Shown: positions 57,182 through 64,000 of the stretch, one piece after another | Numbering within the stretch: position 1 is the stretch's first letter | Layout: each line of letters opens with the position of its first letter | Assembly: GCF_000286455.1 (NCBI RefSeq) | Contig: NZ_ALKG01000117.1 | Span: 22,935-86,934, forward strand | Direction of reading: 5' to 3' | Length of the DNA stretch: 64,000 bases | Source: Selenomonas sp. FOBRC6 | Lineage (GTDB): Bacteria; Bacillota; Negativicutes; Selenomonadales; Selenomonadaceae | Made by a program: the position numbers and the translations under genes | The notes under the pieces: generated by a model | The model's input: only the letters and a program-made list of their open reading frames with translations | What the model was told of the DNA's origin: nothing | Databases searched by the model: none

Positions 57182-58695
57182 TGCACACACTCCTTTATCG
57201 CATTTACCAATCCACTAATCGTATAATTCTCTGCCACAATATCGGGTTCGAGTGCAAAACTCCGCGCTGTATCTGCTGTAACAGGTCCGATGCAGGCAAT
57301 TTTTGTCTGCTGCAGCGGCGTGATGTTCCCCAGCTGCTGTACGAGATTCTTGACCGTAGAGGAACTGGTAAAGGTGACAACGTCAATCTCGCCGCGCATC
57401 AGTCGCTCGGCGAGTTCTGAACCGCCGTCCAGTTCAGGCACTGTCTCATAGGCAGAGGCGACATCGACTGTCGCCCCATGTGCACGCAGCGACTCGGGCA
57501 GCACGTCACGTGCCTCCTGTGCACGTGCCAACAGGATACGTGCACGCGGCGGCAAAATGGGAGTCAGTTTCTCGACAAGAGCCTCGGCACGGAATTCCTC
57601 GGGGACAATGTCCGCGTGAATGCCGAACGAGCGGAGCCTTTTCGCCGTTGCAGAGCCGATCGCTGCAATCTTCGCATAGCCGAGGGCACGCGTGTCCTTC
57701 CCTGCATGGTGAAGGCGCGCAAAGAAATGTTCCACACCGTTCACGCTCGTAAAGATCAGCCATTGATAGACATGAATGTCCTCGATGGCATGATCCAGTG
57801 CCGCATAGCCATCTGGCGGTGGAGCAATGCGGATCACGGGGGTCTCAATGCAGGATGCACCAAGTGCCGTCAGTTGTTCTGTCAGCGCAGATGCCTGTGC
57901 GCGTGCACGCGTGACAAGGATGCGCTTGCCAAGAAGCGGGCGAATATCCGCACGGTCGAACCAGCGCAGTTGCTCACGCAGCCTTACAACCTCACCGACG
58001 ATGAAGATCGCGGGCGGGCGAATGCCGTCGCGCTGTACCATCTCCGCCGCCTCGCCCACAGTCGTGACGTAGGTCTCCTGATTGGCACGCGTCCCCCAGC
58101 GGATGATTGCCGCAGGAGTATCGGCAGGGCGTCCGTTTTCGATCAAATTCTTTGTGATGACAGGGAGATTTGCAACCCCCATCAAGAATACCAGCGTATC
58201 GACACCCGTCGCGAGATGCTTCCACCGTATATGGGATTCCGCTTTTGTCGGATCTTCGTGTCCCGTGATGACGGCAAAGGAGACTGCGACACCGCGATGT
58301 GTCACGGGGATCCCCGCATAGGCGGGAACACTGATCGCCGAGGTCACGCCCGGCAATACCTCAAATGGAATGTTGCGTTCAAGAAGCACAAGTGCTTCCT
58401 CGCCCCCGCGTCCAAAGACAAAAGGATCACCGCCCTTGAGACGAACGACCGTCTTACCCTCCTGCGCCTTATCTGCGAGCAGGACATTGATGTCCTCCTG
58501 CCGCATCGTGTGCTTGCAGGACTGCTTCCCGACGTAGATGCGCTCTGCCCCATGTGGCACATGGGCAAGAATGCTCTCATCTGCCAGATGGTCATAGACC
58601 ACAACATCCGCCTCTCTCAGGCAGTTCATTGCACCAACCGTCAAAAGGCGCGGATCGCCCGGACCCGCGCCGACAAGAAATACTTTTCCGCTCAT
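57178..58695 (-). CDS. cobA-hemD: Fused uroporphyrinogen-III methyltransferase and synthase
   Basis: 505 residues. N-terminal CobA/SUMT (1-~245): VGAGPGDPRLLTVGAMNCLREADVVVYDHL, VRLKGGDPFVFGRGGEEA, and GIPVTHRG. C-terminal HemD (~250-505): GKRILVTRARAQASAL, FTSVNGVEHFF and TFTSSSTVKNLV. Closes uroporphyrinogen III and methylates it to precorrin-2, so supplies siroheme/cobalamin as well as heme. The fusion is known from Clostridia and Negativicutes. Overlaps hemC and hemB by 4 nt each. Confidence 0.95.
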   Translation of the reverse strand: MSGKVFLVGAGPGDPRLLTVGAMNCLREADVVVYDHLADESILAHVPHGAERIYVGKQSCKHTMRQEDINVLLADKAQEGKTVVRLKGGDPFVFGRGGEEALVLLERNIPFEVLPGVTSAISVPAYAGIPVTHRGVAVSFAVITGHEDPTKAESHIRWKHLATGVDTLVFLMGVANLPVITKNLIENGRPADTPAAIIRWGTRANQETYVTTVGEAAEMVQRDGIRPPAIFIVGEVVRLREQLRWFDRADIRPLLGKRILVTRARAQASALTEQLTALGASCIETPVIRIAPPPDGYAALDHAIEDIHVYQWLIFTSVNGVEHFFARLHHAGKDTRALGYAKIAAIGSATAKRLRSFGIHADIVPEEFRAEALVEKLTPILPPRARILLARAQEARDVLPESLRAHGATVDVASAYETVPELDGGSELAERLMRGEIDVVTFTSSSTVKNLVQQLGNITPLQQTKIACIGPVTADTARSFALEPDIVAENYTISGLVNAIKECVQ

Positions 58696-59627
58696 ACCGT
58701 AATACCTATCTCTTTCAAAATATCCCGACCGCCAACATCGAGCAGCTCCTCCGCCAGAGCAATGCCCAGCTTCTCCGCCGCGTCTGTCGCCCCCATCGTG
58801 CGCGAACGGCAGACGCGCATGCCGTCCACCGATGCAATCATCGCCTCGACGTGGAGCATATTGCCCTCACCGACCTCGGCGTAGACACCAACGGGAATCT
58901 GACAGCCGCCCTCGACGCGCCGCAGGAAGGCACGTTCTGCCGTCGCCGCCGCCGTCATATGGGGGTCGCACAGGAAGTCGATGAGCTCCCGAACCTGCAG
59001 ATCATCTACGCGGCACTCGATTGCAAGCGCGCCCTGCCCGACAGCAGGGAGGATCATCGCACGCGGCAGGATCGTACGGATGCGCTCACCCAACCCGAGG
59101 CGTTTCAGCCCTGCCGCAGCAAGTACGATGGCATCGAACTCGCCTGCATCCAGCTTCGCCAGACGCGTATTGACGTTGCCGCGCAGATCGAGGATCGTGA
59201 GATCGGGGCGCACAGCGAGCAGCTGTGCCCGCCGGCGAAGGCTCGATGTGCCGACCCGCGCACCCTGTGGCAGCTCCTCAATTGCCTTGTAGCGCACACT
59301 GACAAATGCGTCGCCCGCATCCAGACGTGCCGTAATCGCGCCGATCATGAGTCCCTCTGGAACCTCCGTTGGCATATCCTTGAGGCTGTGCACCGCGAGA
59401 TCGATTTCCCCCGCGAGCATTGCCTGCTCAAGCTCCTTCGTAAAGAGTCCCTTGCCGCCGATCTTTGCGAGCGGTGCATCGAGAATGCGGTCGCCCTTTG
59501 TCGTCATCTTTTTGAGTTCGACGCGGCAGTCAGGATGCCGCTTTTCAAGCTCCTCCGCAATGTATTCCGCCTGCCACAGTGCCAGCTTACTTGCCCGCGT
59601 ACCGATAGTGATTGTGCCGCTGTTCAC
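58692..59627 (-). CDS. hemC: Porphobilinogen deaminase (hydroxymethylbilane synthase)
   Basis: 311 residues. IGTRASKLALWQA, KGDRILDAPLAKIGGKGLFTKELE, HSLKDMPTEVPEGL (active-site Asp), and cofactor Cys C242 in EGGCQIPVG. Polymerises four porphobilinogen into the linear tetrapyrrole. The ATG overlaps hemA by 41 nt; a later start is possible but the reading begins with the family motif. Confidence 0.96.
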   Translation of the reverse strand: MNSGTITIGTRASKLALWQAEYIAEELEKRHPDCRVELKKMTTKGDRILDAPLAKIGGKGLFTKELEQAMLAGEIDLAVHSLKDMPTEVPEGLMIGAITARLDAGDAFVSVRYKAIEELPQGARVGTSSLRRRAQLLAVRPDLTILDLRGNVNTRLAKLDAGEFDAIVLAAAGLKRLGLGERIRTILPRAMILPAVGQGALAIECRVDDLQVRELIDFLCDPHMTAAATAERAFLRRVEGGCQIPVGVYAEVGEGNMLHVEAMIASVDGMRVCRSRTMGATDAAEKLGIALAEELLDVGGRDILKEIGITV

Positions 59628-60918
59628 TTGTTCCCGTCTCTCCTATCGCATCCAATTTAAAGAGGGCGCGCATCGCCTCGATGTAGAACGCCTCATCCGC
59701 TGTTCCGGCAGACGCGCGCAGCTTCATCATGGGAATGCGCAGAATCTTTCGGACAATCATGCGGCTCATATGCTCCACCTGCCGCCCCTCCTCCTCCGAA
59801 AGCTCGGGCAGCTTCGCACTCACGCGCTTGATCTCGCGCTCACGGATGCGTTCACAGCGTCCCGAGAGGAGTGCCATGAGCGGCTGGAAGGACAGATATT
59901 TGAAGCGTTCGAGAAGTGAGTCAACCTCCTCCTCCACGATTTTCTCCGCCTTGACCGCCTCTGCCTGACGCTCGCTGAGATGTTCGTCCACCACGGCTTC
60001 GAGTGCATCGATATTATAGAGTTCGATGCCTTTGATGCCCGCAACATCGGGATCGACATCGCGCGGAACGGCAATGTCGATGAGAAAGATCTTGCGCCCC
60101 TGCCGCCGTGCCATCAGGCGGCGTGCCTCCCACGCCTTGATGACATAGTGCGGCGCGCCCGTCGATGTGACCACCACGTCGACGCAGGTCGCATATTCCA
60201 TCGCGCGATCGAAGGGAATTGCCTCCCCACCGATCCGCTCTGCAAGCTTTTCGGCGCGCTCAATGTGGCGGTTCGCAACGTAAATCAGCTCAATGCCGTG
60301 TGCGCGCAGATGCTCTGCCGTCAGCTCCGCCATCTTGCCCGCGCCGAAGATCAGCGCGGCACAGCCGCCAAGGCCGCCGAGAGAGGCGGCCGCCAGCTCC
60401 ACCGCCGCATAGCTCACGGATACGGAGCGATACGCAATGCGCGTCTCCGTCCGCACGCGCTTACCCGCTGCAATGGCGCGGTGAAAGAGCAGGTTCAGCA
60501 CAGTGCTCGTCGCACCTGCCTCGCGGGCAATCGCATAGGCCTCCTTGACCTGCGAGAGGATCTGCCCCTCGCCGAGCACGAGCGAATCAAGGCTCGAGGC
60601 GACTCGGAACAGATGCCGAATCGCCTCTTCATCTGCGTAGTTGTAGAGATACTCGTCCAGATCATCCCCACCCTGCGCCAGATCGTTGAGAAACTGCCGC
60701 AGCGCCTGTCCGCCGCGCTCATGATCGTCCACGGAAGCATAGAGCTCCGTTCGGTTACACGTCGACAGGACGACCAGTCCGCTCAGACCGTCGTATTCGC
60801 CCAGACTCAGAAGTCCCGAACGCAGTTCCTCACGGGAAAATGATACACGCTCACGCACGTCTACCGGAGCCGTGCGATGATTTAGCCCCAATGTCAAGAG
60901 CTGCATACCGTAACTCAA
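59587..60918 (-). CDS. hemA: Glutamyl-tRNA reductase
   Basis: 443 residues. GLNHRTAPVDVRERVSF, nucleophile C54 in LSTCNRTELYA, GEGQILSQVKEAY and GAGKMAEL NADPH site; C-terminal dimerisation domain. Reduces Glu-tRNA to glutamate-1-semialdehyde, first step of the C5 route and usual control point. Start at 60918 or four codons on (60906). Its start lies 68 nt inside the previous gene. Confidence 0.95.
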   Translation of the reverse strand: MSYGMQLLTLGLNHRTAPVDVRERVSFSREELRSGLLSLGEYDGLSGLVVLSTCNRTELYASVDDHERGGQALRQFLNDLAQGGDDLDEYLYNYADEEAIRHLFRVASSLDSLVLGEGQILSQVKEAYAIAREAGATSTVLNLLFHRAIAAGKRVRTETRIAYRSVSVSYAAVELAAASLGGLGGCAALIFGAGKMAELTAEHLRAHGIELIYVANRHIERAEKLAERIGGEAIPFDRAMEYATCVDVVVTSTGAPHYVIKAWEARRLMARRQGRKIFLIDIAVPRDVDPDVAGIKGIELYNIDALEAVVDEHLSERQAEAVKAEKIVEEEVDSLLERFKYLSFQPLMALLSGRCERIREREIKRVSAKLPELSEEEGRQVEHMSRMIVRKILRIPMMKLRASAGTADEAFYIEAMRALFKLDAIGETGTSEQRHNHYRYAGK

Positions 60919-61522
60919 CCTCTGCTTTCTCTAACTCTCCACAGCGAATCATGTTCAAAATATCGGGACGCAGTGCCGTCCGCCAGAACTCCGTGCGCGC
61001 ACTGCTCGTCGGAAGCTCCTCCTGCAACTTTGCGCGCAGAATCGCAGCACGCTCCAACCACATGCCAAACGAGGGCGGATAGAATTGCTCAAGCTCCATC
61101 CGTATCGCCCGCGCAAGCGCGGGACTCCCACCACCCGTCGATGCCGTCAGCAGGAAATCCCCGCGCCGCAGCATTGAGGGAACCTGGAACGACGAGGCAT
61201 TCGGATCGTCGATGACATTCACGAGGCTTCCGCATGCGTTTGCCTCGGCGGCAATCTCCGCATTGATCGCGGGAGAATCCGTCGCCGCATAGACGAGGAA
61301 TGCCCCTTCCAAGGAACCGCGTATATAGCGTTCATTTCTCCAATCAATGCGCTCATCTGCTGCGAACGCATGCAGTCGCTCTGTCATCTGCGGTGCAATC
61401 ACGCGCACAGAGACGGAGGCGTCCGCAGCGAGCAGCCCCACGACCTTGCGCTCAGCCACTGTGCCGCCGCCCACAACAATGATGAGCCGACCGCTTAGAT
61501 CGAGATTCACGGGGTACAGCAA
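60851..61522 (-). CDS. Precorrin-2 dehydrogenase (CysG N-terminal / Met8-like)
   Basis: 223 residues, TTG start at 61522, 7 nt from GGAGG. Rossmann motif IIVVGGGTVAERKV, then ATDSPAINAEIAAEANACGSLVNVIDDPNASSFQVPSMLRRGDFLLTASTGGGSPALARAIR, the sirohydrochlorin dehydrogenase/ferrochelatase pattern. NAD-dependent oxidation of precorrin-2 to sirohydrochlorin, perhaps with iron insertion. First gene of the operon. Confidence 0.92.
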   Translation of the reverse strand: MLYPVNLDLSGRLIIVVGGGTVAERKVVGLLAADASVSVRVIAPQMTERLHAFAADERIDWRNERYIRGSLEGAFLVYAATDSPAINAEIAAEANACGSLVNVIDDPNASSFQVPSMLRRGDFLLTASTGGGSPALARAIRMELEQFYPPSFGMWLERAAILRAKLQEELPTSSARTEFWRTALRPDILNMIRCGELEKAEVELRYAALDIGAKSSHGSGRRA

Positions 61523-61561
61523 AGAGACACCTCCGAAATATGAATCCTATTCACGTTCGCT

Positions 61562-61567
61562 ATTATA
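61562..61567 (-). promoter_or_regulatory. -10 of the tetrapyrrole operon
   Basis: TATAAT on the minus strand about 40 nt before the TTG start, preceded by GCGG; the -35 (T-rich, about 17 nt upstream) is not clear and overlaps the surE terminator. Confidence 0.6.
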
Positions 61568-61581
61568 CCGCAAATGGGCGC

Positions 61582-61614
61582 AAAAAAAAAGAGGAGAAGA
61601 CGGAATCCCCTCTC
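61582..61614 (-). terminator. Terminator of surE
   Basis: Minus-strand GAGGGGA-ttccgtc-TTCTCCTC stem followed by nine T residues; 24 nt after the surE stop. Confidence 0.75.
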
Positions 61615-61638
61615 TTTATAGTGATTATCAACGGGCAG

Positions 61639-62400
61639 TCAGCGCGTCTCGATAAGCCTGCCGCATTCCTCAAGCAACGGATAGTCCGTCATATCCATGC
61701 CGACGGGCGTCACGGAGATCAGCCCGTGCTCCACGGCATAGATGTCCGTGCCCGCGCCCTTATCCGTATCGGACACCTCGCCCGCCACCCGGTAGTGCAC
61801 GCGTCCGTTCTCCTCAATGCGCTCGAACGCATTGATATAGTCACGCCCACCCTGCCTGCAGAAGACGAAATGAGGCTGTCCGTCCGCAAGTTCCTTCGGA
61901 AAATTGATGTTCAGCAAAAACGGCTTCTCCATCACTGCCAGCACATCTTCCATAAAGCCTTCAAAATATGCCGCCGCTTCCGCATAGGAAATGCTGCTCC
62001 CCTCGACCAAGGAGAGTGCAAAGGACGGAATGCCGTGAAAAAGCCCCTCGAAAGCGGCGCCGACCGTGCCCGAGTAGATCACATCGGTGCCGAGGTTCGA
62101 GCCGTGGTTGATCCCGGAGAGCACGACGTCCGGCGTTTCCTCCGCAATCGCGTCCAGATAGAGCTTTGCGCAGTCCGTCGGCGTCCCATCGATCGCCCAT
62201 GCCCGAATGTCATGCGTGCAATCGAAGCGCTCATCGGCGCGCACCTCGATTGCACGCCCGATCGTCAGTGCGTGAGATGTCCCGCTCTGCTGATGCATCG
62301 GTGCGGCAACGGTCACAGTATGACGCTGCGCCAGATGACGCGCGAGCGTCCGTATCCCCTCCGCCGCAATGCCGTCGTCATTCAGTATCAGGATATTCAC
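61639..62400 (-). CDS. surE: 5'/3'-nucleotidase SurE
   Basis: 253 residues, GTG start at 62400 (GGAGGCG site) giving the standard VNILILNDDGIAAEGIRTL opening with the metal-binding NDDG. Further: VAAPMHQQSGTSHALTI, GTPTDCAKL, DVVLSGINHGSNLGTDVIYSGTVGAAFEG. A nucleoside 5'/3'-monophosphatase, also able to act on polyphosphate. Upstream in-frame extension crosses a terminator and is rejected. Confidence 0.95.
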   Translation of the reverse strand: MNILILNDDGIAAEGIRTLARHLAQRHTVTVAAPMHQQSGTSHALTIGRAIEVRADERFDCTHDIRAWAIDGTPTDCAKLYLDAIAEETPDVVLSGINHGSNLGTDVIYSGTVGAAFEGLFHGIPSFALSLVEGSSISYAEAAAYFEGFMEDVLAVMEKPFLLNINFPKELADGQPHFVFCRQGGRDYINAFERIEENGRVHYRVAGEVSDTDKGAGTDIYAVEHGLISVTPVGMDMTDYPLLEECGRLIETR

Positions 62401-62420
62401 AAGAACGCCTCCTATACACG

Positions 62421-62450
62421 AAAAGCAGGTTGGCGTACCAACCTGCTTTT
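62421..62450 (-). terminator. Terminator of tRNA-Lys
   Basis: Perfect 13-bp stem AAAAGCAGGTTGG / CCAACCTGCTTTT with a 4-nt loop; T-rich on both strands. It separates tRNA-Lys from surE. Confidence 0.75.
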
Positions 62451-62480
62451 CCAAAAACCGCCAAGCGGATGAAATACACA

Positions 62481-62556
<76 letters not shown>

Positions 62557-62650
62557 ATACGCGCCCTGAGCGCATAGCTATTATAGTGGAAATATACAGG
62601 GAATGTCAAGGGGCAATGTCGTATTTGTGCAGAAACAAGCCTTTCATAGG

Positions 62651-62686
62651 AAAAAGGTCTTTGCAGACCGGCTGCAAAGACCTTTT
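62651..62686 (-). terminator. Terminator of mdh
   Basis: AAAGGTCTTTGCAG / CTGCAAAGACCTTT stem; minus-strand T-run TTTTTCC follows. 22 nt after the mdh stop. Confidence 0.8.
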
Positions 62687-62707
62687 ATGGATTTGTTCAA
62701 AAGCGAT

Positions 62708-63658
62708 TTACTTCAGCGCATCGCCGAGCTGTGCGTTGACCTCGCGTGCCGCCTGGACGCTCTCGTCGAACTTCGCCTTCTCCTCGCCCTCGAGCTTGAC
62801 ATCGACGACCTTCTCAAAGCCGCCCTTGCCGAGCACGATGGGAACGCCGACGCAGAGTTCCTTCTCGCCGTACTCGCCCTCGAGGTAGACGCAGCAGGGG
62901 ATGACCTTCTTCGCATCCAGCGCGATCGCCTCGACGAGCGTTGCTGCCGATGCACCCGGTGCATACCATGCGGACGTGCCGAGGAGACCCGTCAGCGTTG
63001 CGCCGCCGACCTTCGTCTTCTGGACGACATCTGCGAGCACTTCCTTCGAGAGGAGCTGGGTCACAGGGATACCGCGGAGCGTTGCAATGCTGACGAGAGG
63101 AACCATCGTCTTGTCATTGTGCCCACCGATGACCATGCCGTCCACATCGCTCGGGGTTGCGGGATGTCCTGCGGCGTTGAGCGCCTCGGAGAGATAGTAA
63201 CGGAAACGGCTGCTGTCGAGCATGCCGCCCATGCCGATGACGCGGTTGCGCGGCAGTCCCGTCGACTTCAGCGCGAGATAGGTCATCGCATCCATCGGGT
63301 TGGAAATGATGATGAAGATTGCGTTCGGGGAGTGCTTGAGCGCCTGCTCCACGACGCTCTTGACGATCTTTGCGTTGACGCCGACGAGTTCCTCGCGCGT
63401 CATGCCCGGCTTACGCGGCAGACCGGAGGTAACAACCACAACGTCGGAGTTCGCCGTAGCAGCATAGTCGTTCGTAACGCCCTTGACCGTCGTGTCAAAG
63501 TTCAGGGCATGCGAGCACTGCATCATGTCCATCGCCTTGCCCTCGGAGACGCCCTCTTTGATATCGATGAGGACGACTTCCTGTGCAAACTTCTTGAGCG
63601 CGACGACGTTTGCTACGGTTGCGCCTACGTTACCTGCACCAACAACAGTTACCTTCAT
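62708..63658 (-). CDS. mdh: Malate dehydrogenase (LDH-like type)
   Basis: 316 residues. NAD site VTVVGAGNVGATVA, D in LIDIKEG, substrate arginines in GLPRKPGMTREEL, NPMDAMTYLALKSTGLPRNRVIGMGGMLDSSRFRYYLSE and catalytic His in VIGGHNDKTMVPL. The Arg at the 102-type loop (PRKPG) marks malate and not lactate as substrate. It likely works in the reductive malate-fumarate branch of propionate/succinate fermentation. Single gene with own promoter and terminator. Confidence 0.94.
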   Translation of the reverse strand: MKVTVVGAGNVGATVANVVALKKFAQEVVLIDIKEGVSEGKAMDMMQCSHALNFDTTVKGVTNDYAATANSDVVVVTSGLPRKPGMTREELVGVNAKIVKSVVEQALKHSPNAIFIIISNPMDAMTYLALKSTGLPRNRVIGMGGMLDSSRFRYYLSEALNAAGHPATPSDVDGMVIGGHNDKTMVPLVSIATLRGIPVTQLLSKEVLADVVQKTKVGGATLTGLLGTSAWYAPGASAATLVEAIALDAKKVIPCCVYLEGEYGEKELCVGVPIVLGKGGFEKVVDVKLEGEEKAKFDESVQAAREVNAQLGDALK

Positions 63659-63754
63659 AGTATTTCCTCCTTAAAAACTCTCCTGTCACCCATCCCTAGC
63701 AATAAGTGACACGATTCGGAACAGGGTATACCAATAGTTCATAACTATGGAATC

Positions 63755-63783
63755 ATTATAACATTCTCGTTCAGAAAAATCAA
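63755..63783 (-). promoter_or_regulatory. mdh promoter
   Basis: TTGATT, 17 nt and TATAAT on the minus strand, about 96 nt before the mdh ATG. The leader (63659-63754) has no ORF and only weak dyads. Confidence 0.8.
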
Positions 63784-63874
63784 TTACTTATTTAGGAGAA
63801 TTATTCAAACTTTCGTGGAAAAAGACATTCTTTTCACCCAGCATACATTTCTCCCGAATTCTCTCGTACACACG

Positions 63875-63910
63875 AAAAAACTCAGCCGATTATTTTCATC
63901 GACTGAGTTC
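63875..63910 (-). terminator. Terminator of tRNA-Met
   Basis: Minus-strand AACTCAGtCGAT / ATCGgCTGAGTT stem followed by TTTTTTCG; 10 nt after the tRNA. Confidence 0.8.
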
Positions 63911-63920
63911 GATTGTCATA

Positions 63921-63997
63921 TGGTGGCGGCACAGAGATTTGAACTCCGGACACTGCGGGTATGAACCGCATGCTCTAGCCAACTGAGCTATGCCGCC
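63921..63997 (-). tRNA. tRNA-Met (anticodon CAT)
   Basis: 77 nt. Acceptor GGCGGCA/TGCCGCC, D-arm, anticodon stem TGCGG/CCGCA with loop TTCATAC (anticodon CAT), T-arm with GTTCAAAT, encoded CCA. It pairs fully at 1-72, so it is not the initiator form; elongator Met, or Ile after lysidine modification, cannot be told apart by eye. Confidence 0.93.
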
Positions 63998-64000
63998 GGT

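Noticed and set aside
57478..58884. 468-codon plus-strand open frame opposite cobA-hemD
   Set aside because: Shadow of a well-supported GC-rich gene; no domain pattern.

Overview
The window reads as a chromosomal segment of a Selenomonas-like member of the Negativicutes (diderm Firmicutes), GC-rich by eye, carrying an apparently complete HK97-type siphophage prophage inserted at the 5' end of rbgA. The lineage call is inference. It rests on Firmicutes-type housekeeping genes (rbgA, gatCAB, tmcAL, a DUF815 ATPase, a linked heme/siroheme cluster) together with a phage lysis region that may include a spanin-like membrane protein, which would suit an organism with an outer membrane.

Layout. 1-786: rbgA, partial at the window edge. 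About 730-35,600: the prophage, bounded by two imperfect ~155-bp att repeats that both contain the start of rbgA. Its late genes run leftward: TerS, TerL, portal, ClpP-like protease, HK97 capsid, head-tail connectors, tail tube, frameshifted tail chaperones, tape measure, tail-tip genes, holin and amidase. To the right is a replication and recombination block (AEP-type primase fused to a DUF927-like helicase, VRR-NUC nuclease, SF2 helicase, SSB, ERF, Gp157). Then comes the lysogeny switch, with divergent XRE regulators over an array of 17-bp operators, an ImmA-like protease and an antirepressor. Between the switch and the integrase is a rightward accessory cassette: an AT-rich OLD-like ATPase, a Dam-type adenine methylase and a Fic protein. 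This cassette is the best candidate for an undescribed (probably anti-phage) system.

Right of the prophage, 35.6-36.35 kb holds a PemK/MazF-like toxin pair and a decayed copy of the integrase 3' end, which implies repeated integration at this locus. The host region then runs: rlmD-gph; gatCAB; a 220-bp MITE-like foldback; a leftward run mnmA - DUF2939 - NYN/RHH - DUF3783 - substrate-binding lipoprotein - arginine decarboxylase - spermidine synthase - agmatinase; rightward tmcAL and a DUF815 ATPase; then leftward a lipid kinase and a MurJ/SpoVB-like flippase; the tetrapyrrole operon precorrin-2 dehydrogenase - hemA - hemC - cobA/hemD - hemB - hemL; surE; tRNA-Lys(CTT); mdh; and tRNA-Met(CAT).

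How they work together. The phage attP carries a replacement rbgA start with its own extended -10 promoter, so integration should keep the host gene intact. The polyamine genes encode arginine to agmatine to putrescine, plus the spermidine synthase step. The hem cluster encodes glutamyl-tRNA to uroporphyrinogen III, with branches toward siroheme or cobalamin.
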